Origin: Circinella umbellata
Lineage: Eukaryota > Mucoromycota > Mucoromycetes > Mucorales > Lichtheimiaceae
Assembly: GCA_025093555.1 (NCBI GenBank)
Contig: JAIWNF010000002.1
Span: 1,364,001-1,428,000 of the forward strand
DNA: 64,000 bases
Reading direction: 5' to 3'
The number at the start of each line of letters is the position of its first letter. The stretch's first letter is position 1. The position numbers and the translations under genes are program-made. The notes under the pieces were generated by a model. It ran no database searches. It was not told the DNA's origin and was given only the letters and a program-made list of their open reading frames with translations. Below, piece after piece: positions 49,503 through 62,900 of the stretch.

Positions 49503-52500
49503 TGGTGATAATTATAACCATAATAATAATAATAATAAGCAATAGATAATAATATTTTTTGAATATTACCATTATTTAATTTATTTATTTTTTTGTATTT
49601 TTAAAACATCATATGAATATAATTTAATATATTCATCTACTATTATATTTTATATCAATATTTGTTACCAAATCAAAAATCAGCTTTCTGTTGAACCTTG
49701 TAAAAAAATATTTTTTATTAGCTTGCATTACTTAATTTATGTTATTATATATGTTGAGTATCTTTGAGTATTTTTGTTTGTCCTTATATTATGTAGCTCA
49801 TACGTAGTTTTAAACAAGACGGAGAATTGACGATCTTTGTTATAAAAACAGCTATCATTGCGAATTATATGAATATGTACATTTTAGGAAAAGTATCAAT
49901 AATGAATGTGCTTATTACGTAGAACAGATTATATTTTGCTTTGGTTGAATGTTTATATTTAGATACTACTTCTTCGTAAAAGATAACTTTGATGAAACTG
50001 ATGTTGCCTTTCAGCATCAAAAGAAAGCCGCCTTATTCAATGGAGAAATAGTACATAGAGCCAGCTTCTTTTTTTTTTTTCATGAGTTGGATTGATCCAT
50101 GACTTAGATAATGGTGTGATATGTTATAAATGACATATTAATCAAAGAATAAATGAGAATCATATTTATTCATATTATCATGTGGGTATATAACAATGAA
50201 AAAATATTGACTACGGAGACTAGCAACCGCGGATATGTAAATCTACTTAATAAACATTATCGTTCGATAATTTGTTTTTCGTTTTTTTCATTGTTTCCAT
50301 GGAATAATAAATTAAAAAAAAGTTAGATATTAAATACATATGATTTGTTTCATGACGTAACAGGAAAGTTTATCTTACAAATTTCATGGCATTAAACTAT
50401 AAGAATAATGATTATTAATTAATAAAAGAAGCATGTCTGATTATGGTTTTTATTACTTTTTGTTACATATTATTACTTTATACAGCTTATGTATTATTTT
50501 ACCCTTTGGGAAAAAGATTTCTGGTTCTGATCTAATAGCATTAAGTGAGGCTGGTGATGGATCTTGGGGTGTCACAACTATTAAGCAGAGTGAATAAAGC
50601 ATAAATGTTTTTAAAGGCTTCTTGAGTATACATATACGTACTACAACAATAACATGTTCATGTTAACTGTTTCATTATGCTCATACATAGAGCTTTTTAT
50701 TACATAGCAAGTACGTAAGCGGAGAATATTGTTGTACATTGTAGGTGTTGAAAGGTATGATGATACAGTCATCAGTAAATGTGGAGAAGATATGCTAATA
50801 AAAAATAAGTAACAAACAAAAACAATATCATCATTGTTATTACTACCTGCTATTACTCCGCCTCTTGTTAAAACCTCTAATGGTCATGAAACAAATACAC
50901 TACGTAGTTGTAAGTGATATCATACATAAATTATCAGAATGTAGTTTAGTTGGTTTTTTCTTGATGTTAAAGATACATTCTCTAATAGTTGGATGACTCG
51001 TTTTATTTATAAAGTATCATTATTAGAAAAAAGTAATAGTTATATTGAAAAATAATAATAATTGAGATGTAAAATAATTTATACTATCAAATCATTGCTG
51101 TTTTTATTTACTATAATAACTTTTTTGCCTGGTTATACTACATTTTACACCCCCCCTAAGAAAGTGATATTATTCATGGGGGGAGGGGTTTTTTTTGTTA
51201 TAATTATTGTAATGCATAAATATATAATTAATACTGCATAACGTTGAACGGAACCGAAAGTACCGAAACTAGGGGTGGGGGTAGAAAAGGTCATATGATC
51301 CTTTCTTTTTTACTACATCAGGAATGATAATTGGTGTAGATTTGATATTTTGCTGTGAATGGTTAAAAAAATAAAAACTAACCTTTATCAGTATGCATCA
51401 GTAAAAAAAAGGTATATCACATGGCTAGATATAACTTTTTTTTTTGGAGATCGCCGTCATCCATTCTAATTTCTCAGCAATACGTAAATAGTAAAAATAA
51501 AAAAAAAGTGGTACCACATGCCATAAAATTTAATAATAAAATAATGGAATGATATTGAAATTGAAATTGATGAAAAAAGGAACCAAGGAAGAAAAAAAAA
51601 ACTTATCATATGCAAATGTTTCTATGGAGATTTATGCTTCTATGGAGATTTATGTTTCTATGGAGATTTATGTTTCTATAAAGATTTAATTATGTTTCTA
51701 TGGAGATTAATATTAATGGTATCATACATTTAATGAACCGAGAAAACCTATAACCGCGGAACGCATATTATTCTATACTATTATCATTCGATGTATACTG
51801 TTTATATACACACATAATAATAATTATCGAATGAGAGCATTAATATCATTATATGATGAAATTAAAAAAGTATTCGCGTGTTTTTTTGTTTTGAATGAAA
51901 TAATCAATGCTTAGTATCATCCCACATGTTACTGCGCCTTTTAATGTTTATGACACTCATTTCTGAACCAATCAATGACTTTTGTATTAACTGTTTTTCT
52001 TTTTTTTCAGCATACAAAATAGACAGTCAGACATTAATTGAGTAATCAGGGTTCAATAATTAAATGTTCTTCCACTCTGACAATTTTTTTTTTGTTTTAC
52101 TTCTCCGCATTTAAAGGGTTTTCTGTTTCTTTTACTGGTTCTTTACCCTTTTTCATTATCGGAGCAAAAAAAGATTACCGGTTTTAGTTGTATTATTGGT
52201 TTAAATTTATTTATTTATTATACCGAAATGACCAACAATGCAAACATCAGCCCTTTGGTATGCAAATCCATACAATAATAGTTATATATATGAATCTGAA
52301 AATGAAGGAAATATAAAAGAAGATGAAATGTGATCTTAAACCAATCCAATTATATTATCATATAAAAAAAAAGAAATAAGATGCTATAATTTATTGTTGA
52401 TGTGGGAAGTATAATATAAGTCCTAAACAATGAAGTTCTAATTTCATTCCGCGGAACCACATTTTGGTTTCAGGTACCCTTTTTTTTTTTTTTGTACATA

Positions 52501-53167
52501 TCCATGTGACTTCAAAAACGTCATGATTGAATTTGTTGAGCACAACGAAAAGCGATTAGATGTGTGTATATAGTAATAAACTTGTTGATAAATGGATTGA
52601 TAAACAAATATATAGAATCAATTAAGTTCTATTAGATTCTATTATTATATAATTGTCAAAAACAAAAAGTAACAAAGATATAGAAATAAACTTCGGAATA
52701 CGGAAGGGATTGAAAAAATAGTCGTATGGAATTATGAAAAGACCAATTATTTTTTACTTGTTTATAAAAAAAAGGGGGTGGTTTTTCATTTATTATTATT
52801 TTTTGTGTTTCTTTTTAGTGCTGTTGTATCATCCAACTGTTTTCTTTTTGAGTTATATAACAGTTCAAATAATCATAAATCATAAGGAAAAAAAAATCTA
52901 CTAACTTATATATTTCCCCGTTCTCTTTGCCTGTCTATCCCCCCCACTTTTTTTTTTCCTTTTTCTTTTTTTTTTTTTTTCATTTCTCTCATCACGTCTT
53001 TTAACTTTTTTTTTTTTCGTTGCTGATTCAATCACTTTAAAAAAAAAGGTCAAAACTTCATCAACGAATTACAAATATACCAAACAACAACGACAACAAA
53101 CCATCGCGTTTTAACTAGTTTATCCCCCCCCCTTTCCTCTCTCATTAATTTTTATTTTCTACATTCG
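49503..53167. other. Intergenic, 3.7 kb, no gene seen
   Basis: AT-rich with an 18-bp minisatellite (51620-51710), C8/G7 runs facing each other near 51150-51190, and pyrimidine-rich sequence (52920-53150) just before the PAS kinase. No coding sequence is supported. Confidence 0.5.
51620..51710. repeat. 18-bp tandem repeat (minisatellite)
   Basis: Five units of TTCTATGGAGATTTATGT. Units 1-3 are nearly perfect; unit 4 has changes and a 4-bp expansion, and unit 5 ends in ATTAATATT. Noncoding context. Confidence 0.85.
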
Positions 53168-56100
53168 ATGCAAAGCATATTTACAGGTGAATATATTTTT
53201 TAATCAATTCAATGTCCAGACTCGATCTTGTAATTTTTTTATTTTTAGTTTAGTTATTCTGTGTTACTCATATATATTTTTTGGGTATTATAGTGAATCA
53301 AACAAACACACAGGAACAACAACAACAACGGGACACTATAATTATTCGGTATAATAATCTACCAACCTTTCTCTTCCCCCACACTTTTTTTTATCTTCTT
53401 TCCTGAAATATATAAATATATATATATATATCTGACAAAATAATATATCATATAGAACGACGAATAATAATAATAACAACGATAACGTTGAAGAAGACGA
53501 ACTTGAAAATTTATCATTAGCAGCAGACGGATTAATTCGATTGAGAGAACATCCTGAAGACGACGAACGACCAAAAGAAAGCATCAGATTTGCACAAGAA
53601 TCATTACACAGTTACCAATTTTCATCATCTACAAGTACAACCACTCGCACAGATTTAGTTGAATTACGAAAAAGTTTAATGAATCGATCTATTGATTTTA
53701 TGAAACATAAAAATACAACGACGTCTTCATTCAAAACAACACCCGATACTGTACCTGCTCATTTTCATTCATCTAGTTTATTTCATTATTATAATGATAT
53801 AAAAAATCACCAGCATCAATATTATCAGTATCATAATCATCACAATAATAATGAATTATTATTTGGTACAAGTAGAAGTAAAACAAAAAGTGTAGGGTAT
53901 GATAGTCCAGTAACATTTTTTAATGTGGAACAATATCGTGCTTCACGACGTCGTCAACAAAGCAATCCTATGCCAGATATTAAAGAAGGAGCAAAGTCTT
54001 CTAGACCTGTATCACCCGTAACACCAGATGATGTCGATCTCGTCACTGAACAATTACAGCATATGCATAATAATCATGGTAGCAATGACTCACGCGCATC
54101 TACCAATACAACACATCTTTCATCTTCATCTTCTTCCTATTCTTCATGTACAACATCAACAACTTGTTCAGACGATAATAATAATAATAGCAATAATTCA
54201 TCTTCAACTTTATCACCACAGCAACAAAGACCAGACATCCAACGACATGCATCATCTTCAACTACTATTTTTCCACATCCAGCATTACATAACACATCAC
54301 GATTTCTACCACAAAATCAAGCTATATTAACAACATACGATGATTGGCGAGTCATACTCTCAAATGATATTGCAGCACAAGTATTAGTGGGTGTAGGAGG
54401 GAGTTGCCGTGGACTCGTGGGGAAATCTGTAGTCGACTTTATCGAGCCATCATACCGAGATCGCTTTCTGGATATGGTAACCAAAAGACGGGAAGAGCTA
54501 AGCCATTTAGAAGACAGTATGGGCGGAATGGTCCTTATTTGCGGCAACGTGGTATGTGCACGCGCTCTCTAATATATATTTTGTAAATTGATTCAAATCC
54601 GCGGGAAGCAATTTTATTAAGCTCACAAAAATAATAATAATAATTGTATTTGTATATAAAAATAGTTACCTATCATAAAACAAGATGGTTCTAGATCGGC
54701 CGCATCTTTATGGCTCAAAGAGAAACGGAATGATGCCGGCTCTCCGGTCTATATCTGGATTTTTGAAGAAGTATTCGAAACAATTACTCATATTACTGTT
54801 GACATTCAGGTGAATAATAAATTAATTCTATTGTTTTTTTTAATTGAATTTACTTTTCCTCTTTTTTGGGGGGTTTTGATATTAAGTTATTGACTATATA
54901 TATATTATGAAATAGGGTATTATTCAATACACAGATGATTCAGTTCATGAGCTTTATGGATATGAACCCGGCGAATTGATCGGCAAGTCAGTTGACATGT
55001 TAATTCCGTCGCTTAAACAAGTACAAGATATCACCCGATTACGTTTTTTTGGTAGTAGAACAAAGCTTGGAGCACAATTTCCCATTGTCGCCAAAATACA
55101 TACAGCCAACAATGATTGTTTTACATTACGAATCACATCGATACCAATGATTGCTGGACTCGTGACTATTCGAAAAGATGGAACTATAGAAGGATGCAAC
55201 ACAGTTTTTGCTGGATATATGTTTGGTCTTTCACAAGAAGAGCTTGTTACAAAACACATTGCTGATTTAATGCCTCAAATTCCAGCTTTACTTGATTGTT
55301 TACAACGGGATGATTTATTACAACATGGTATTATTATCAATAGTCTTATCTGTCGTAAATTGATCGCTGATAGTGATGAGAATTATAATAATACAAATTA
55401 TTCGTCAACAACAACAAATAAGTACGACAACGATAATAATAAAAATGGTACACCAATCAGACGTCTTACACATGCACCTAATGGTCAGGTCTTACCCATT
55501 CTCTTGGCTATACATCGAGATAAAACACCTTTTGAAATTCAATTACAACTTAAGCTTGTGGAAGGTTCAAACGACGTATGTGCATTATGGATTACTTTTG
55601 ATCGAGAAGCGACATTTTCACGAGCTGGTCATACAAGTTTAATAAGTAACCCACCATTAGAAATAAAACAACATGATGGATTAGGTTTACCAGCAGCAAA
55701 ACGACCTCCTTCTTTGGAAAAATCAGAACAAGAATTTGACGACGATGAAGAATTATTATCAACAACACAACAACAAAAACAAACAATTTTATCCCCGCAG
55801 CCGACATCTACAACAACAATACCAAAAGAAGAAAAATCGAATTATGAACAAAAACAAGAAACTATACCAATTCCAACATCGATATCGACTGCAGCAGTTG
55901 TAGAAGAACGACCTTCAAGAATCATTACCAGTTTTTCTCGGCCTACTTTTTTTACTTCTTCACAAGGTGCCACAACAACAGTAGCAGCAGCAGCAGTTGT
56001 ACCATCTTCTCCAATTTCACCATGTACTCCACGATCACGGCCTTCTTCACGTCCACCTTCAACCCAAGTTATATTACCTGATTATTCCGCACAAACAAAT

Positions 56101-56996
56101 GCAACAACCATTGATGATTATACAATAGTAGACACTCTTGGCCAAGGTGCATATGGGCTTGTCAAGCTGGCAGTAAAAAAAAATGACCCGGAACAAAAAA
56201 AAGTTGTGATCAAGTACGTGATCAAGTCCCGGATCCTGGTTGATTGTTGGACCAAAGACCGCAAGCTCGGGGTAATTCCGGTTGAAATTCATATCTTGCA
56301 TACTTTACGAAAAATCCCACATCAAAACTGTAGCGACATGCTGGATTATTTCGAAGATGATGATCATTATTATGTTGTTATGGGACTTCACGGAGTAGGC
56401 ATGGATTTATTTGATTATATCGAATTAAAGAATGGTATGATGGATGATGAAATCCGAGAAATCTTTAAGCAAATTGCCCAAGCTGTATGTCACTTGCATG
56501 ATAACAAGATTGTGCATCGTGATATCAAGGATGAAAATGTTGTATTGGATCAAAGTGGCGGTGTACGACTGATTGATTTTGGTAGTGCGGCGTACCTGAA
56601 AGGACGACGGTATGATACATTTGTTGGTACCCTGGATTATGCTGCACCCGAGATCTTGGCGGGACAAACCTATGAAGGACCTGCACAAGATATTTGGGCA
56701 TTGGGGATCTTGTTATATACTCTTGTGTATCGAGAAAATCCATTTTATGATATTGATGAAATTTTAAGTCACGAATTACGGGTACCATTTGTACTATCTG
56801 ACGGTAAGTTTTGTGCAATCCCAAGAAACAAAAAAAGAAGAGAGATTATATCTTTTTGGTGTAAATTATATTTACTTATCTATCATTATAATTATTATTT
56901 ATAGGTTCGTTGGATTTAATAAAAAAGATGCTGGATCGCAATGTGGATCAACGACCAGATATTCACACAGTGCTGGCACACCCGTGGTTGAATTAA
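53168..56996 (+). CDS. PAS domain serine/threonine kinase (PASK/Psk type)
   Basis: Six exons (53168-53186, 53294-53348, 53456-54551, 54666-54809, 54916-56803, 56905-56996), in phase, 1097 residues. Residues 1-300 are disordered and N/H/S-rich. A PAS domain spans ~310-390 (AILTTYDDWRVILSNDIAAQ, VGKSVVDFIEPSYRDRF) and PAS-like blocks follow at ~439-560 (DDSVHELYGYEPGELIGKSV, GYMFGLSQEELVTKHIADLM). A Q/S/T-rich linker leads to the kinase at ~838-1097: glycine loop GQGAYGLV, VVIKYV lysine, HRDIKDEN catalytic loop, DFG, APE. PAS kinases sense nutrient state and phosphorylate targets in sugar storage, translation and respiration. The linker tract AAAAVVP and polyN tracts are variable. The first exon (MQSIFT) is short and its ATG is the least certain part. 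Confidence 0.92.
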
Positions 56997-57340
56997 TAAA
57001 TAATTGTATTTTTTTTACCCTTTTATATTTTCTTTTATAAGCCCTCACTTTTTTCTTTTACTTTTTTTCCATTGTAGATTTTTTTTCCCACCTACCATTC
57101 TCCTTTTCCACTTTTTTTTTTTACCTATTTTACCCTACCCTTCTACCCACCCAATGTATAGCATTCCATATTTTTCTTTATTTCTTTCTTTCTTATGATG
57201 ATAGATAATATATCAATACTTTTTTTTTATTTTTTTTGGATTTTTTTTAATTAAAAATCTATATGATATAATATATATATTTACATACATATAAACAAAC
57301 AAACAATCACTTCTTTTTTTGTTACAGCAATATCAAATGT
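56997..57340. other. Convergent 3' region
   Basis: T- and C-rich 3' flanks of the PAS kinase (+) and TMEM70-like (-) genes. Contains poly-T runs and an AT dinucleotide run. No gene. Confidence 0.5.
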
Positions 57341-57910
57341 CTAAAATCCTTTACCAATACCCGTCTTATCAATTACTGCTTTAATAGCTGAATTCTCTTC
57401 TTCACATAATTCTGGATGAACATAAAATAAGCTTTTTGGTTTGGCAGCTTTTCCATTCACTTGACCTGAGGCCTTGGATGGATCCATTACCATTAATGAT
57501 GTAAATATCCGACTAGCAGGTCCAAGACTTTCAATAGGTACTTTGGTTTGATGATCTTTGGCCAAAAAACTTAAAGTATGTATGGTTAACTCGTCGTTTG
57601 TTTGACTGATTTTGGTAACATAAGGTGACATGACCCATTGAATAAGACCTGTAGAAGCTGCACTGGTAGTAACAGCAGCACCTACTAAAGCGGCCTTTGC
57701 AATAAAAGGAACAGGAACATCAATGAGAAATACAAAAGGTGAAATGCCAGTACCAAGACCAAGTGATGTGACTGAAAATATTTTTAATTTTTTGGCAACA
57801 TTGGAAAGAGGTCCTGTATAAATCGTTTCATTAACAGGTTTAGGTGTTGTTGCTGTTGTTGTAGAATGAGTCCAGCGGCGTTGTTGTTGGTGGACAAGTG
57901 ATCGTAACAT
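57341..57910 (-). CDS. TMEM70-like mitochondrial membrane protein
   Basis: Single exon, 189 residues. The N-terminus (MLRSLVHQQQRRWTHSTT) is basic, with no acidic residue, as in a mitochondrial presequence. The core has YTGPLSNVAKKLKIFSVTSL followed by two membrane helices separated by a short loop (ISPFVFLIDV, AALVGAAVTTSAASTGLIQW) and MSPYVTKI, the pattern of the TMEM70/TMEM186 family. The C-terminal part is soluble and ends KTGIGKGF. TMEM70 inserts the c-ring of ATP synthase and helps assemble complex I in the inner membrane; the same role here is inferred from family likeness only. Start is the first ATG. Confidence 0.8.
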   Translation of the reverse strand: MLRSLVHQQQRRWTHSTTTATTPKPVNETIYTGPLSNVAKKLKIFSVTSLGLGTGISPFVFLIDVPVPFIAKAALVGAAVTTSAASTGLIQWVMSPYVTKISQTNDELTIHTLSFLAKDHQTKVPIESLGPASRIFTSLMVMDPSKASGQVNGKAAKPKSLFYVHPELCEEENSAIKAVIDKTGIGKGF

Positions 57911-59042
57911 GTTGACAGATTATTTAAGTGACAAACAACAGTGGCTTTTTCCTGCCCTGCGTGAAATTAAAGCAAAAAGTGTGAGCGGAGAAGTAGTAGA
58001 TACTGCTACCTGCAAGTCGATCATTGTCTTTTCACTTTTTGATTGCTGCTTTATTGTTCTAGACACCTTATTGTTCAGTTCATTTTTTTTCAGAAGAAAA
58101 GGAATTATATAACTGAAAAAATTATTTAATAACATAAAATCAAAATATACATATATATATATATAAATATATTTGTACGTGTGGTTTAGTTACCAAAATA
58201 TTATTAGTACCCTACTTCGTTACATAGAAGGTCTGTTTTATGATTCGATTATATAACGTGCTCAATAACACCTTATTTATAACAACTCATTATTTAGTAT
58301 TGATATAATTAATACGTGACAACAGTAGTGCTGAATCAGCGTTGCCATTGTTATTCATATATTCTTTGATTAGAACAACGAAGTCGTACAACATCATAAT
58401 GACCACAATGTTTTATGTATAACAACAATACTATTATTTCTTCTTCTTACGTATGTAATAGTAATGCATAAAAAGAAAGTACCGTCAAACGATATCAGTT
58501 ATAAAAAAAGGCTATTAATGTAGAAACTACTGATGATTTAGATATATTTTCAACATATTATCACTAAGTACATGAAAAGAAATCGCTTCTTCAAACTGGT
58601 TTATAGCATGCATGAATAATCAATCAACATTATTATGTCATGTTATTATAACATTTGTTGTAATATCTGTTATGTAAGAACCTTGTAGTTACTAGCAGAA
58701 GATATGCTATAATATTATAGATAATGAACATAATAATACCTTGGCTGTCGTGGTATGTTTCCATTTTATACTCCTGTTGTGGTCAAATCATATATATATT
58801 ATACGTCTCCGTTACTACTAGTATTAGTTCTTTTTGTTTGATATCGTATCATTGTCTTTTTACACAAGTATTACAATTTTGTAAATACTATAAAAAGGGT
58901 CAGATATATTTCAGCAGATATTCAATCCTTCCAAGTGTAAAGAACTACAATTCAATAACAAGCAAACCAATTTCATCTCGATCCTTACAAACTACTTTTC
59001 AATTTCTCATATAACGCGTTGTACGACTTCGTTACCATTACA
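57911..59042. other. Intergenic, promoter of the micro-protein gene
   Basis: AT-rich. It carries a good TATA box before the small secreted protein. No further coding region is supported. Confidence 0.5.
58889..58896 (+). promoter_or_regulatory. TATA box of the micro-protein gene
   Basis: TATAAAAA about 150 bp upstream of the ATG at 59043, with an untranslated leader lacking upstream ATGs from about 58930. Confidence 0.45.
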
Positions 59043-59264
59043 ATGCAGATTTCCACTCTTTTTCTTATTGTTATTCTTCTTTCTACTGCTAGTCTTATTC
59101 TGGCAGGACCTATTGATCCTTGTTCCTATGATCCGGATGACTGTTGGGGTGACCACAAGCCCAGACCAAAATCATCAGCAACTATCATGACCGACAACCA
59201 CTCTACCTTCTTGGGACTTTTTTTGACTGCTAGCGCTATCGGTATTGTACAAGAATTTTTGTAG
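59043..59264 (+). CDS. Small secreted, possibly GPI-anchored protein
   Basis: Single exon, 73 residues, outside known families. Residues 1-21 form a strong signal peptide (STLFLIVILLSTASLILAG), with cleavage expected around AG-PI. The mature region of about 33 residues contains two cysteines (PCSYDPDDCWGD) and a basic-Pro segment HKPRPK. The C-terminus (STFLGLFLTASAIGIVQEFL) is hydrophobic, as in a GPI-attachment signal after a Ser/Asn-containing site, although the extreme end EF is unusual. The first ATG fits the signal peptide. A TATA box precedes it. Its neighbour downstream is a receptor-like membrane protein, convergent. Function unknown. Confidence 0.65.
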   Translation: MQISTLFLIVILLSTASLILAGPIDPCSYDPDDCWGDHKPRPKSSATIMTDNHSTFLGLFLTASAIGIVQEFL

Positions 59265-59981
59265 TCATATAAATTTATGATATACAAGAATTGTTAATAA
59301 TCTCATTCCAAAATACGACTATTTCTGTTCTCCATTATAACCCCCCCATCATTTTTGTTCAAACCCCATTCTTGTGTTCATATCATAAAATAATAATATA
59401 TAGCTAAAAATAACATATTATTAATTTAATGTAAATTTTTCAATAAAATTATATATATGAGGTGTTTTTATTGCTAAAGCAGAGATAACATTTGTTCCAT
59501 GCTACTATTTTTTTGCTCTACTTATTTTTTTCCTTATGCTCTAGAGCATAATTATTGTCTCTTAGCTACTTATAAATATTGTACTGTTGGCGATAAATGC
59601 AAAATACCTTTTATTTAATCAAGTTATAAAAAAGTTACTGTGTATAGTATGGTAGTGCTATATGTAATTGATAGCACAATCTAGTTGTATTATTAAACTC
59701 TTATACAAGATCTGTGCTATTAAGGACCTTCTTTTTCTTTACATATTTTATATTTCGATCACTTCACTGGACAATTTCTAATGACCAAGCCATTGGTCAA
59801 TTTCTTAATTAAGGATTACGCAGAAAAGAGCAAAAGTTGGAAGAACTTACGTATTAGTTATTAAATAGCAATAGTCTGTATAAAAGTATAAAGAGGTCAA
59901 GAACAATACAGTTCTTATGTGCTTTGTATCGTTATTACAATATTTATATATTTGCATCAAATTTCTGTGCAAAGCAGATTT
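59265..59981. other. Convergent intergenic with palindromes
   Basis: Lies between the micro-protein and the end of the kelch gene. It holds a perfect 18-bp palindrome TTATGCTCTAGAGCATAA (59534-59551) and a hairpin TGACCAA-loop-TTGGTCA (59783-59800). Either could help transcription termination. No gene seen. Confidence 0.5.
59534..59551. repeat. Perfect 18-bp palindrome
   Basis: TTATGCTCTAGAGCATAA is its own reverse complement. It is located between two convergent genes. Confidence 0.8.
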
Positions 59982-62900
59982 CTAAATATCTCGGGTAAAA
60001 GGAGTTTTATCGTCGTCATCACTGGATCTATTTGTCATTGTCATTTGTTCGCCATCGATTGAAGTTTGGGTGTACCTCACAGACGTTGTTTGGTCAGTGT
60101 TGCAGTTATTACTATCTGAGGTTTGCTGTCGTAGTTGGCGTCGTCGAAATGGGCGTTGCATTGCAGTTCGTACCCGTGATTGTAATGTTATGTTAGACTG
60201 TTCTGGTGACGCTATGTCAATACTAATTTCATTATTATTACGGCGACTATTGGTGGTGTCGTGTGCTTTATTGAGCTCTTGTAGCACTTCGCTGTCAAGA
60301 TAATATGTTTTTAACATAACCTCCATTAATTGTTGTCGTCGACGCATCACCTGGTTGTCATTTTTCAAGACTTCATACATTTCTTGTTGTTTTGCAAATG
60401 CCACTTTTAGCTGATTTAATTCGTCTTCTAAGTGTGATGTTTCTGGTAATATAATACGAGAAGACTTATCAGCTGCTGCGCTATCTTGAAATCTCGTTAC
60501 TGCTTTAGTCTCCTTGTAAACTGCTGATTCAGAATTAGTTGTAGTCCTAGGTAACATTTCAATTTCATCCTCCGTAATACCATAGTTTGTATTTTGATTT
60601 CTGTCTGTGTTGGATGATCCTGGGTGTATAATAAGACCATGTTCGTATTCCATCAGACTTTCTTTATTAAAAAATAGCTCTTGATCTACCGGGTGTACTA
60701 AGGGTATTGGACGCTCCAAAAATCCAAATTTATCATAGAGTGCTTTTCGTATTGATGATTTGAGTATTTTTGGAGAATACCTTTGTACCATTCCATATGG
60801 TGAGAATGGTCTAACTCCATAGAGTAAACTGTGGATAGCGGCTACCAGTGCAAAGAGACCACCTACGGAGCCGAGAACGTTTACAATTGTATAAATACGT
60901 TGTTCACGAAGCGTAATTTTATTTAAATTACTTGGCTGTAGCTTGATAATAGATGCAAATGGATTGGATACATTAACCAAGTCGTTGTTACGTGTTTCAA
61001 TTTGAAAGTCTGATATTATTTGTTCAGTATTTTGGTATATAGATGCTAACCCAACTACGTTCCATGCCGAATCTGAGAGATCGTAACGGGTTTTGTATTC
61101 AAAATTCACCATTAAATGGGAAGGTTCATTGTCATTTAAATAAAGGGTATATTGATTGGTGTCTTCTATTAGTGGCCTATCATCATTTGCTTCCGCCCGG
61201 CTCCAGTCAATATACTCATCTGTTTCCAATTCTTGATTTAATGTTTCACTTCCAACATAATATTCATAGATAAAATCAACATAGGTGAGTATATTGGGAT
61301 TCAGAGCATCGGGATTATATACGGTAAATTGCAAAGAATGTTCCAAAGCTGAATTATCAAGGACATATTCGTAGGACACCTGTAGTCCATTGTAATACTG
61401 ATAATTTATGTCGTTGTAGTAGGTTGCTAGAAACCAGCAATTAACCGAGCTATATGACGATTTGTATGTAGAATATGGATAGTACTTGGATCTGTTGAAC
61501 ATTGGCACATCAAAGGATTCATCACAAGTGGCATATTTTCCATCAAAAAAAGCTTTATTGCATAAAAAGGTAACGTTGGCTGATAAAATACCTTTAAAGC
61601 AAATCCGGATGTCTAATTATATAAAAGTGTAACAAAAATTTAGCTATGATTACTTCTCAAATAGTTAAAAAAAATATATAGTATTGTTTGGTATCTATTT
61701 TTTATACCTGGATTCGGTATATATTGACCCGGCTCCTCGTTAGTAAGGTCTACTTTTGGACTGTCTTTAATCAATAGAACATTGTATGCAAAATAAGCCC
61801 AGAAAACAAAGCTTAACACCAATTTTGTCAGAAACCGTGAGTACTCGATCCAGCGTGGCTCCCCAACTCTATGTAAATTATGAGTTTGTTCACTATTGTA
61901 AGTACGTAATAATAACGAGAAACACATTAAAACGTCCATGACATCGATTAGAATGCCTTTTATACGCTTTTGAATTACACATACCTTGAGTGCCCCATGT
62001 ACCACAAATATACTTTTTTTACTACCTCTTTGATATCTTTTTTCCAACAGAACCATAATAAGACAATTAATGATGAGGAAATTAACATATAACTAAAGAA
62101 TTCTCGAAAATAAAAGAGTGAACGTGAACTCGAGGAATTCTCCGATTTCGAGGAACTTAATAATGGCCGATGCAATCTCAACGTATTATTCTCGACATCG
62201 AAGGTAAATATTTCGTTTTCATTAGATTCAAGTCCTATATTAATATACAGATATATGAAAAAAAATATGAAGTAGTCAGTATATGGCATCTTTCAATAAA
62301 AATGATGTACTGATCAAATTAATGTTTATGTACTACCTCGCATCATAAAAATATGCTCATCGTTGTATAGATTGGCTACATGGGAGACATTTCCAAATGA
62401 TGGTTCAGGAACCGCATTGTTAACTGTAACTTCTGTCCACCTCCATTGAGAAATATCCAACATATATACCATATTGAAGTCATTTAATATATCTTTTTGT
62501 ATTTTACAAGTATAGAAAGTTTAGCTGAACGAAAACTCAATAACATGTAAAAGTTATCAATATACTTACCTGAATACAAGTAGTATAATAAATTTTTATC
62601 CCACCCTACATTGTATAAACAACAACCCATATTAGTTTTAAGCTGAACTGGCTTATATTTGATCATAGCATAAGTTTGCTATTAGGTATTCGTGTTAAAC
62701 GTCTTTTTTTCCAACTACTTTTGTGTAAAATCATTAATATTTACCTTGAAAACTAGTTTCGTAAGAAATTGACATATTTTCAAATATAAGTTCATCACCC
62801 CCGAATGTTTTCTGTTCAACTAAACTATTTTCACTCGGATCAAACAAGCAAGCCAACTGGTCAACCCCTGTAATATATAATATTTGCTGATCTCTATTTA

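Noticed and set aside
54028..54330. Alternate-frame ORFs inside the PAS kinase, Rua1-type and thaumatin genes
   Set aside because: They overlap well-supported coding sequence and are shadow frames.
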